From Lithospermum erythrorhizon (lineage: Eukaryota; Streptophyta; Magnoliopsida; Boraginales; Boraginaceae), in assembly GCA_019722365.1 (NCBI GenBank), contig JADFUC010000776.1, forward strand, positions 868,001 through 932,000: DNA of 64,000 nucleotides, read 5' to 3'. The translations under genes were made by a program, and so were the position numbers. The notes below the pieces were generated by a model that was not told the DNA's origin, made no database searches, and saw only the letters and a list, made by a program, of their open reading frames with translations. This document shows positions 50,001 to 61,084 of the stretch, piece by piece (position 1 is the first letter of the stretch; each line of letters starts with the position of its first letter).

Positions 50001-53000
50001 AATTAGTACTTTTTAAAAGACTAAAAGGTAAGATACCTTTATTATGCACCACAAACTGAAGTGACGGACAAAATCTGCTCCAAAGCCATTCTTCTGACGG
50101 AACTATGATGGACTTTTAATGTGACCCGAAAAAGTTAAAATTTCACCTGACTAGATTTGGTAAACGAATCCTGGGCCTGCAGTCTGGGGCCACCACCATC
50201 CGGTTCTAATTGCCGGCCCACTGTCAATGAACGTCCTGCTTGACACTATGGGTCCGACGGGGCCGAGGTCTCAAAGTCCCGCCTGTCAAGCCCACTGCGA
50301 CGCCACACACCCGACGCCCATTTCATCCCCATCAATAAAGAGAATGCCATGTGATATAATATTTTATATATCAGTTCAAAGGGTTCATGAAATTAAAAAT
50401 CGATACCATACACCAAGTCGGTACTAATATCTCAAGTATTTTTGTCAATGCGCTTTATTATTTTGAAACAACATAAATTATATGAATTCACTCACAGACT
50501 AATACTCATGTAATTTGAAGACCTTATATCCGACACACCTACCAAAAATTACATAACGAATTTAAATTGTTCAATATACGTATCTTTCTGGTAACAGAAA
50601 TTGACATGTAAACAATTCTCACCTTATTCATACCATTCAAAAGATAAGAACAAATTTCTTTACATGACAACAAAGAGTACAAATGTTATCACAATGAAAG
50701 CTGATAAATTAATCAAGACCCTAAGAACTAACAATGGTCGTGGAAACGTGAATTTACATGAAAAGATGCACCGTATTCCTCACAATCTCAAAGAAACCAA
50801 TCAATTTTCAGTACATGCTTTCACAAAGCCAGTTACAAGATCGAGACAACAAAGAAAGAAGAATCAATACCTTATCAAGCCATGTAGTACATCACACGGT
50901 AAATGGTATATTGATAAATAATTACCATCAAGCTTCACGCTGGTCGTACTACATTTAGATATAGTAGCTAAAATAAAGTTATGTAAAACCGAAAGTCGAG
51001 AATTATTAGAAATTTTAATATCAAGCATTTGCACTAGACCATCTCTGCATCGCTGCCATTAATGCCGAAAAGACACTAAAATTTAATACGAGACATATCA
51101 AGAATCAATAAACTATCGAGTTTCAGTTAATTCTATAAGTGAATTTTCTTTATTAGAAACTCACAAATGATCATTATAAGCATCTGCTTTCCAATTGATC
51201 ATTAGAAATAGTACACTATGTAGTAACATTTTGTTCGCATTTTCATGCCAATTATTATTAAAAAACCCATATAGTCGGGGTTCGCGAAAACCATATTTAC
51301 CCTCCAAATACAAGGTATCAGTATATTCTCAAGACTATGCACAAATGATGCATTTTTTAACAATTATTATACCTTAAGGCATGACATCTCTATACTTGGG
51401 AAATACTAAATCAAATTAATTTATCAAGAATTTTTCATTTTGATATATCAATGCTTCTTTTCAAATATCGAAAGGGGAGAATAGTATACAATACGCATGC
51501 TGCCACAAGCTTAGCCTCTAAATTTACGTTGTAATGCCATCAGACATATATTCAAGCTACTTATTACGTTGCATGATATTTGGAATTATTTCCAGTGTAA
51601 GCCGACATAGATCTTGTATATCTTTTCTCATTTATCATTTACTATCATTTAATCTTAAATATCTGGGCTGATATTATAAGATTTGGATTATAGTTTATAG
51701 AAACCCAAAGAGTCTCTAAGTTAAATAAATTGTCACGCATTATGTTAGCACACAACCCTCAAAGTTCCGCCTAAGTTAAACAAGATGTTTATAATCGATG
51801 AATCAAATACCTTATAAAAGGCATACACAAGTCAATCAACAGAATTATAAATCCATGCCCAGACTTGAAAGTTCTTCATTAGATAAGATGTTCATAATCA
51901 TATTTAAAAATTAAAATACATCAGAAAAGATATATGGCTGTGACAATCGTGTATGTTTTTAAGTATAAATTCATCATATTGAGCACATGATAGAAATGCT
52001 TAGTCTTCACCAAATGATATTCATGTTATATACCTCTAGTATCTCGGCCCCGAAGAGTATTTAACTCGTCTTAAGTACCACCTCTAATGTATATCATATA
52101 ACTGATACATGATCGCATAATCATGAATATTGACAAACACTGTAAATAAGTTATTCGATATTCTATCAATAATTTATATCGATGATCTCAATGTTATGCT
52201 TATTAGCGTGACAGGGCTGAATGAGATAATGATGATCTCTACTGTGAGACATGATACGTGACTGCATTTCTTTTTTTCCTTTTTACTCAAGTTTTTTCCA
52301 CTCAAGTTTTCGATGCTTAAATGGCATAACAACCTCTAACTGCTATCTAAAGATAATATAATATTTAACTAATTTCAACCAAAGACGGTTATACAACGAT
52401 CTTACAATTTTCAGCATCAGACACATGCAGTATCAGAGTAAAGTTTTTATGAAATGATAATTTATGTTTACGACTTCAAACATTATCAAACTCCCCGAAA
52501 AGAGGTTGTAAATTTACGATGAAACATCGTCGATAAGTCACACTGAAGATATCCTATATTATAATATCACCAGATTTGAACAATGACCTATTAATGCTAA
52601 GAGAAAATACAAAAAGAATTATTCGTCCTCAAGTATCATATATAAGATATTAAAAGAAGGATATATACGTGGCAAAATATCACGCAATTATTTTAACGAA
52701 GTTAAATGTATGGGGTGATACGTATATTGTTCTAGTAGAACATATTCATTTTGTACAATTTATGCGGTCAAGTTCGATGTTTTTCATATTTATCCAAAGA
52801 GATCCATATTACTTGTGATTTATCATATGAAGTCACGGGGTCCCTTTAATAATTTTTATGATTTATAATCGCATATTTATCAAGCATTACCCAAAAAGCG
52901 AATGACACGTCAACGATGCTTCTGAAGAATTCAATTTTTATGATAATTCACTGATATTCTAATGCCAAGTTACCCTCAAGACTAAGATTCTAAAAAGTTA

Positions 53001-53826
53001 TCTAAGTATAAGGGACTATGTCAATCTCTAATGATGTCAAGCCGACAAGTCACAGGCTGTTAATACGTGTTGTACCTTTTCCTTAATCAAGATTTTAAAC
53101 GTAGGTTTTCATGATAAGGTTTTAAATTATGGCAACATCAGTAAAGATATTAAGAATATCGCTAGCTTTTTTTCCTTCATTTGATTTTTATCCCCGCACG
53201 GTTTTTCTAAGATTTTAACGGTATTATTATTTTTGTTAATTAGACATCCGGTGGTATTATAAAAAGAGTTACCACGCCTCGGCTCACTGCCAGAAGGAGA
53301 GATGAATCGCTATTTGAAGATTTTAGCGCATCAAGCTATTTGTTGCCGGGCAACTACTTACGTATTATGTATTGAAAACTTAAGTAAATGTATTAATTGA
53401 ATTTGGTAGATGATATTCTGCCAATAAACAACAAAGAGCAACAAAACATTTCCTCTTCACATCTTCCTCACTTAACACAAGCCATCAAAAAGGAGAATAT
53501 GATCACTATCAACACATCATTGTAGTATATATGATTTTTGGTTGTGTTTTCAAAGCTGAAGTGTTCTGTAGGGGAATGTAGAACTAGAAGTATGGTTGCT
53601 TGTCGCCATGGTAAAAGCCAATGCATACGTGGGATCGAATTGTAAAAGCTAATATCAAAAAAAAATTATTATCAAAACACACAAGGGGAAATACACATAT
53701 CATAAAAGATTATGGATGTGCTAATTCTTCACGACTTTCATGAAATAATGACACCATATACATGTTATGGAAGCATTTAAGCCAGATATTAGGCTTACTT
53801 TAGCCACCATATGTAAAGATAAGATT
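47001..53826. other. Long gene-poor stretch
   Basis: No gene is supported over 6.8 kb. Near 47726 a TGGGAG followed by TGTGTACTGCCC again resembles a polypurine tract and LTR start, without a partner. Around 50150-50330 is a GC-rich patch (CCGACGGGGCCGAGG, CGACGCCACACACCCGACGCC) with no protein similarity I can name. Open frames at 47838, 50227, 50601 and 51195 show no domain. Overall it reads as old transposon debris. Confidence 0.4.
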
Positions 53827-54062
53827 GCAACGCCCCCCCGCCCATCGCATCTGACGCAGACGTTATTGCATTTCCGATGGATCAATTCCCGACAAAACCA
53901 TCACAAGTGCCTTTCCAACACGCTTTGTCCTCACCACATTAAGAAAACTTCCCAAATAAATACTCATCCTGTATCATTTCAGTCACACGCTAACATCGAG
54001 TTCTTATATATTTGAAGCCGAAAAAGACGCATCTCGATCATTTAAAGAAGCACTAATCAATC
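53827..54062. mobile_element. Cassandra-like TRIM LTR with degenerate 5S rRNA domain
   Basis: The left end TGCAACGCCCCCCCGCCC resembles the TGTAACGCCCC start of Cassandra LTRs. The run TTCCAACACGCTTTGTCCTC follows. From about 53948 the sequence parallels the reverse complement of plant 5S rRNA: ACTTCCCA, then CTCATCC, then ACACGCTAAC (5S complement: GCACGCTTAAC), then GAGTTCTTAT (5S complement: GAGTTCTGAT). Cassandra elements are established non-autonomous LTR retrotransposons that carry 5S sequence in the LTR. The copy is strongly decayed and I see only one LTR. Confidence 0.55.
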
Positions 54063-57061
54063 TTATCAAATTTCAAATTTTGGCTTCCAGACATGTATAT
54101 GTTTCTATGTACTTCCCCTGCCTCAGAAAAATTATCCACCTTTGAATTTTGATTTTTAATAAATAATCCTCGATAATAAATATTTATTGGTGTTTTATAA
54201 CATTTTATGAAAATATATCAATAAAAAATAAATCTCAAATTTTTCCACTATTTTTCATCAAATATTACGCAACATTAAAATATTTATGTCAAAGTTCAAC
54301 TATTAAAAGCCAAAAGCGGCTAAAGGCTGTAAACCATCACCCAACTTTCTCATCCGGGGATTCCATTCCATCACCCAACTTTCATAATGACCTTTTCATA
54401 ATCTCAACTTCAAATTGATGGCAATTAGTCCCGGCGTTAATTTTTCCAAATCAAATTCCGTTGTCACCGGCCTGTCACGCATTCACGACAAGTATTAATT
54501 TAGTAAATTAAATCTTAAAACCATATATGCATCCATTATACTCAACCAAACCAGAACATTTTCCAGACTAATTATACCCTAACCAAACCCAAATCACCTC
54601 TCCCAAACCCCAACCGATTATCCTTCCCTTCCAAAAACCATATAAATGCATCGAATTAATCCAGTAAGTGCTGTGAATCATGGCTGAGATGTTCTGGATC
54701 ACTGCCAAGAAAAAGTATAACACAAACAGATTACCGGCATCTAATATAGTAAGTCAGACTTTTGCCCAAGCTCATGTCGGGATTTTGTCTTCTCACGTGT
54801 CCTTATACTTTCATTTCTTAATTTTTTGTACCTTTTCTATACAACCACTCTAGGTTTCCCCGTTAAAAAAACATTTTCAATTTGTTTGGTCTCGCTTATT
54901 ACTTACAGAGGTATATTAATGAGGGAGTTCGCCAATTAAGCTTTCTCATGTAGGTACTTTTTATGCTAAACCTATTTCTGAACGGTTTAGTAAGTACTAC
55001 CATGATCAGTCAAGCGCAAGTAGTCATTAATATTTAGACTTGGATGAAGTTTGCCGTGCTCAAGTATCAAATGGTGAAGCCAGCTGCATATGCAGCCTCG
55101 CCGGTATAATGATCGTCTCAAAAAGCGTTGTTGTTACGAGATATCAAGCGGGGCTTAACTGCCAAGAAAAATCAAAGTTTAGATGATCTATTTACTCTAC
55201 ACCAAACAACATGTTGTGCATTATACATGTGGATGCTTGGGGAGCGCTTCAACAACATGTCATTTCCAAGTATAGCCGTCGCCTCGAAATATATGTAACC
55301 CCGAGAGCGGAAGTTCTTTACTTCTAGCAAATGAAAGTTTACGGTATCTATCGAAGTCATAGAAAGAGGTACGGTAGCGAAAAAAGAAATTAATGGCAGT
55401 TATGGAGAATGATTAAGTATCATGCAGGTAATGTCAGACTGGTATTATGAATATTTATTTATAATTTTGCAGTGGAAGATAAGCTCGACAAGCGTTGTTA
55501 GGGATGATTTAAATCAATAAAAGTGACGTAGAATGTCAGTATTGGTATTCAATCAGAAAGCAACAGATAAAGGACAAATCAGCGCTCAAGCCGTTAAAGG
55601 CGAAGCGCCATTCTAGAGAAAATGGTTTTCGGGAAGAAAGAGGCGACGACGCGCCACACGGTGGTTGCATCGCCCTGTTATGTATTTACATAGACGCAAA
55701 TAAATCAGACAATATAAGATGGGTCATACGCAAGGCAATAAAGTGACTTAAGCAGTTAGAATGAGGTCGACATAAAGAAAGATAAATGATGCTAAAGAGA
55801 TTGCCTCAAATAATCAAGATTCGACAGAAGCCAAGAGTATGTATTCTGCCGATTTAAGTAGTGGAGTTGCGAACAGATAAAGAATATTAGGTATTGTTTA
55901 TTTCAATTAGAAAGTACTCCAAAGTTTTTTCCTCGGCCTCGTATTCTCGGCACAAATAAACGAAAAGAAGGATGTACGGTACTTCAGCCAAGGCATCATG
56001 TTTTTCAGAAGTTAGCATCAAATGATAAAGCGTATACGCCACAGTATTGCGAAGATCTCAGTAAATCATATATGAATATCAAAGTGATAAAAGAAAGTTA
56101 TCACCAATCGATTTACAAGGCTGGGTGGATTACAGTATTGGCTTATGGCCGAATGCCCGACAAAAAGCATTAAACTCAGAATAGCAATTTTCTTTCATAT
56201 ACAGGGAAAGTCTGTGTCATGACTAAACCTTAGAGCTATAGCTGCGTAGCTGCTTTTGCTTTTTGGGCTTTTGTATTTATTTTTTTAATATTTCACAATA
56301 ATGTCATAAACATTCAGCCGATCTTACTAAACATTTCATCAACAAAACCTAAAATTACACGCTTATAGGTTGAACTTCTAACATTTGAACTTTAAAGACG
56401 CTACGGGCCATTACTTTATACCAAGACAACAAATAAAAAGCACTTAAATGTTGCCTCATGTTAAACGCTAGATACTAAACGCATTACATGTACAAAGCAA
56501 AATGAGGCCACGCAGTGCTAGTCTTTAAACGAGTACAACGTATAGTCGTATGTATACACAAATATTCAAAACTCCTCAGTAGCTCATCAATCAATACTAA
56601 TATCATCATCATCACTAGAAAGGCATTTCTTGAAATATCAATCACCACGCATTTTCTTTCAAGAAAGCTCTCTAATAAATTCTCCACAGTCATACTCAAT
56701 CAAAATTCCTCACTCAATGAATGGCTTTATTCAACAGGCGAAATGTGACCAGATACCACATTGGAAGATAAATACCTCAAATGAGCTGTTTTTGAAACTA
56801 TCACGAATCAAGGCCTAAATATCATTGATGTATGTTATTAGTTCTTATATAAAGATAAAAAGGCAAACGTATAGACACTAATTAGCCTCCCGAATTTTCT
56901 TTGCGCAGTGGCCTCCAAGTGTAAGCATTCATGCTGCAGAAATTGTTTCGCGCAGTTTCAGAATCTGTAACAAATGATTCTAGCTATAACCGCCTTTGTT
57001 TGCTGATGGTATGGGTTAATAAAGTTGATGTCATCAGTATGATACATTGAGTATCTTTTGG
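54063..57061. other. Intergenic, with one exon-like start at 54680
   Basis: Near 54344 and 54378 the phrase CCATCACCCAACTTTC is repeated. At 54680-54748 an ATG opens 23 codons (MAEMFWITAKKKYNTNRLPA...) ended by a good donor GTAAGT, with a TATA-like CATATAAATG about 40 bases upstream. It looks like a first exon, but no following exon could be found. The rest, including 55000-56200, shows no coding signal. Confidence 0.4.
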
Positions 57062-57426
57062 ATGTCGACGGAGCCCACAAGGTAGTCTTAATTTCTGTTT
57101 TGGTTTTTGGATTTAATGTTATTATTATGTTTTTCTCTTGTTTAATAATATGTTTTTTTTTAATGTCAGAGACTAGATAATGCACTAGAACAACTTGCTG
57201 CGATTGACAAGGAAATTCAGAGTTACAGTACTCTCCAAGAGGAAAAAACTTATTTACTAAGAGAAATCAAAGTTTGCAGGGTGAGTACTAACTGTTGATA
57301 CATTTGTCTTTTGTTTTGTAGTTTATTATTATTGGATTGAAATCTGATAAATAAAATCATCTTGATATTTTGCAGAGAATCAAATCGTTGGAAAACAGGA
57401 TTGAAGAGGCTGGCAAGGACACTTAG
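57062..57426 (+). CDS. Small spliced coiled-coil protein (about 59 aa)
   Basis: I do not recognise the family. Three short blocks join in frame: 57062-57081 (MSTEPT plus two bases), 57172-57280 and 57376-57426 ending in TAG. The second and third blocks have good GT-AG borders, and together they encode LDNALEQLAAIDKEIQ, LQEEKTYLLREIKVCR and RIKSLENRIEEAGKDT, a continuous charged helix with leucine/isoleucine heptads. The first block is less certain: it needs an acceptor two bases after a stronger CAG. The last two exons could instead be the 3' end of a larger gene whose upstream exons I cannot see. Codon choice and clean borders suggest these exons are or recently were under selection. A 75-bp triple repeat begins at its stop codon. 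Confidence 0.5.
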
Positions 57427-57648
57427 GGTAAGCTTATTTGAGAAATTACCATATTGAATTCTTGGTGTTTATTATGAAGTTCAAGAGATGTTCTGATTTA
57501 GGGTAAGCTTATTTGAGAAATTACCATATTGAATTCTTGGTGTTTATTATGAAGTTCAAGAGATGTTCTGATTTAGGGTAAGCTTATTTGAGAAATTACC
57601 ATATTGAATTCTTGGTAAGCTATTATGAAGTTCAAGAGATGTTCTTGG
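57424..57648. repeat. Three tandem copies of a 75-bp unit
   Basis: Units begin TAGGGTAAGCTTATTTGAGA at 57424, 57499 and 57574, an exact 75-bp period. The first two are near-identical; the third has changes in its second half (TGGTAAGCTATTATG). The first T, A and G are the stop codon of the coiled-coil ORF. High identity means the amplification is recent. Confidence 0.95.
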
Positions 57649-60600
57649 ATTTGTGCTGTGTAAGTTTATTTATAGTAATAACTTGACAAGCTTAGTATAG
57701 TCTATTGGGTATATTCTGGGTATAGTCTTATATGAGAAATACCATAATATATTATTGTTTGTGCTTTCTGATCTAAAAGCAGGTGTTTCATTTGGAAGTT
57801 GAGAGGCTCAGCTTTGTTTCAGAGAGAGCTTCATCTTTGTGGCTTTTGATATGTTTTCATTTTGGAGGTCTTATAGCATAGCATTGAGTAGTCTTATACA
57901 GAGTAGCATGCTACTAGCATTCAATGTTTTTAGTAGTCTTACAGAGTATTCAATTTTTTTTTATTTCTGATGAGTATTTAGTCTGTGGTATTGGTTAAGA
58001 GACTTGTGACTGAGCTGTTCAATATGACAGGTGCTTTCGAATGGGCATTCAATGATCCTCTTACGTGAGCTGAGTGTGAAACCAGACTCAATGAATGAAC
58101 TACACTGTATGAGATTAGCTTGAGATGCATTGTTGGCCTTGGCCACTGCCCTGGTGCATATGATGGTTGGTTTTAGGACTATGAATATCATCTCCGTGTA
58201 GCTAGTCTTGCAGAGAAACTCGTAGTTTAGAATCACACATGAAGGTTGATTGATCTTAATGCAAATATTTTGTACACTAACCCAGGTTCTCTATGTTGTA
58301 CCTTTTATCCTCTTTCTTGTTGCTGGTTGCCCCTATATTCCACTTTCTTTCTCCATTTACAATATTGTTAAGGTCACTTCAACATTATAACGAGGGGAAG
58401 AGTAATTGCCAAGTTCGCAATAGTTTTCTGTATTTGGGTAACACAATTGAAGACAGCAAAATGTGACGCGAGAGTAGCAGAATGATATGTAATGGAAAAT
58501 CAGTTCAAAGAAGTCAGATGGAATTAATTCAAGATTTGTCTTTGTTAATTTGATCCACACTGAACTTTTGGCAGATGAGTAAGAAAATGAGCTTATAAAA
58601 TAAGAGGTTGGGTGTGGGTTATAAACAAGCTCAATCAATGTGATGAGGGAGAGGTTTTAGGGTATTTTAGAGTTTTTGGGGATGAAATAGAGGAAGTGGT
58701 ATTGGCATACTGTTTAAAGATACTATTTTCTCCATGTTTAATAATTACAATTTTTAAGATTTATAAACTATAAGTATCTACTAATAATACTTAATTACAA
58801 ATCATAAATTCATAATGAATCATAATGAGGCATTCAAGAGAAGAAATGCAACCATAACTATGCATTCAAAGAAGAAGTCTCAGTGGACGCAATTACAACT
58901 ACGCATCTAGCAGTTGAAATCTCTCAAAAGCGGAATGCCACGAGATTAAAAATCAAAAATTGTAATAAAGCGTCTGAGAATTCGCTGATAAATATATTTT
59001 GTTAACGTCACAACCAAATCAGCATGATTTTCTAGAGACAAGATTTATCTCTTTGAAAGTTTAACAATCATTGGGTTGTCAAGTTTGCATTTGCATTTAA
59101 TGTCACAGAAAGACCATATAAAATAACTTAGTGACACAAAAAGATATTTCATTAGAAATGTTATTTGCTTCAATGTTAAGCAAATATTATTTGCTTAATT
59201 TTAACTAAATTTTAACGTTTCGACTCAATAGGGCCCAAGATTTCTTAACGCCGGGTCGTGTTTATTGCTAATCCAGTTTGTTTAATATAAAGCCTGTGTT
59301 CAAATCTATTCTAAGGACTTAAAATTATTTTCAAATATTCTTCATTTCATTTACAAATGACCTTCAATCAAAATTAAGTGAAAACAAGTGTAATATCTAT
59401 TCAATTAAGCTTATATAGCACACAAACATAATCAATTAACTTCAAAAAATGTTATATTTTTATTCACTTATCACAACCTTAGTCAAAGTAAGCTCCATGA
59501 TGCAGAGCCTCTGAGAACCGAAGAGCTTTTCGTAAAAGTGGGTCAGAAGCTCTTTTCCCAAAAAGAGGTCATGAGGCAGACGGTCAAGAGGAACGAGTAA
59601 CTTACCTGTGGTTTTTATCACCGTACTTTGGGCACGCCTACCATAAAAGGCACCTTATATACCGCATGATCTCTGCGCAGCGAGCAATAACGTTGCATAA
59701 ACGCATAAAAAGCAGTAATTACTATTGTAGTAAAATAATGAATGATATGAAAGATTCTCGCCAAATTTTCATCAGCTGCAGATTGCATCCGCATTTACCA
59801 GCACCTCATCGCAAAAATTGATTATATTCGTATCAAGCCTCGTGAACATGCCTGTAGTGCGCCGATTCCAGTACGCGGTAGCCATTTACGAGGCTCAAAG
59901 ATTCTACCTGGTGGGCAACTCCATATTAAAGCGAACGTCATTTATTCCCTCACGAATAATAATTACCTATTTACCTTCAACTCAGGGCTTCAAGGAGCAA
60001 GAAAGTGTAAAACCCTTTGGCGCCAAAAAGCAAGCCGGGCAACCTGAATGGAAGTCAAAGCAAGCATGTCGTCATCAGACGCAGGTCATGTTAGCCTATA
60101 TTACAAAGTAAGGAAGTTCCAACCTACGGTTCAATACGACTCAGTAAGACGATTTCAATGCCTTTTAAAATATTGCTTATAAACTTTGTAAATTGTCATG
60201 TCCCGTAAAGCATTATTGCCGACTCTACGTATTAAGGCCAGGCCACCTGTGAGCAAATGGGACCACTAGTGCCAAGAGGGTCCACAATTGGTTCAAATAT
60301 TTGTTCACTCCTCTAAGCGCTCATTTCTAATGCTATCGAGAATGCTAAAGCGTTTTCAAAGTATTTGGGAATCGCTAGTGAATTTACGAATATTTCATAC
60401 AAAGTATCCACCTCGACTGCATTCCTCGCTCTTCGATACACGTTTATCGGGAAATGTGAACTTAACTCATACCATATGGGGGTTAACCACAATCAATGCT
60501 GTGAAACATCTCCATCCAAAAAGACGAAGTCTAAGTGTTAACACATTCACGTTTCCTCGCCTCCGGCCATTCAGGACGATCCGCCATGTTCCGAATGCAC

Positions 60601-61084
60601 TCGGCGTAACTTTCCAAAGTGATCGCTTAGTCAGAAATGACAAATCGCCATACGTGATTTCCGCATCCATGAGAAACTCTGGGCCGTAATGAAAGATTCA
60701 TTGATAAAAAATTACGCGAACTAATTATAAAAATAGAACGTACTAAATAAACATGTGAATTACAACACAAAAACACGTAATAAAGCCACCTGATAAGCCA
60801 AAACTTCAAGAAGACCTTGCCGACTCCAAGCTACCTGCCTCACAATCGATCATACCTCCGACCATGAGTCAAAACTGAAGTTTTGTCAGAGGGAGAGGAT
60901 GGTAAAATGCTTGTATTTGAACAATTTAATTCTTACCACAAAATTACGCCCGCATTTTACCCACTTAATTTATCTCCGAATTCAAGTCGGCTTGGACTCC
61001 CTAATGTTGATTTTAATCGAGCAGGGAAGTTAGGTTCCTCAGGTCAAAATCCTTATTCGAGTCCTCACAAGCAAGATTGGAGGC
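57649..61084. other. Intergenic, no supported gene
   Basis: The part up to about 58300 may be the 3' region of the coiled-coil gene. From 59470 to 60850 base composition is more balanced than in the neighbouring spacer, and several frames are open on both strands (for example 60288-60689), but none shows a known domain or a codon pattern I would trust. It is probably decayed transposon sequence. Confidence 0.4.

Noticed and set aside
53948..54050. Functional 5S rRNA gene
   Set aside because: Too diverged, with internal control regions not intact and no tandem copies; a Cassandra-type LTR domain explains it.
60288..60689. 133-aa open frame on plus strand
   Set aside because: Long open frames occur on both strands here, and the composition explains them. 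No motif was recognised.
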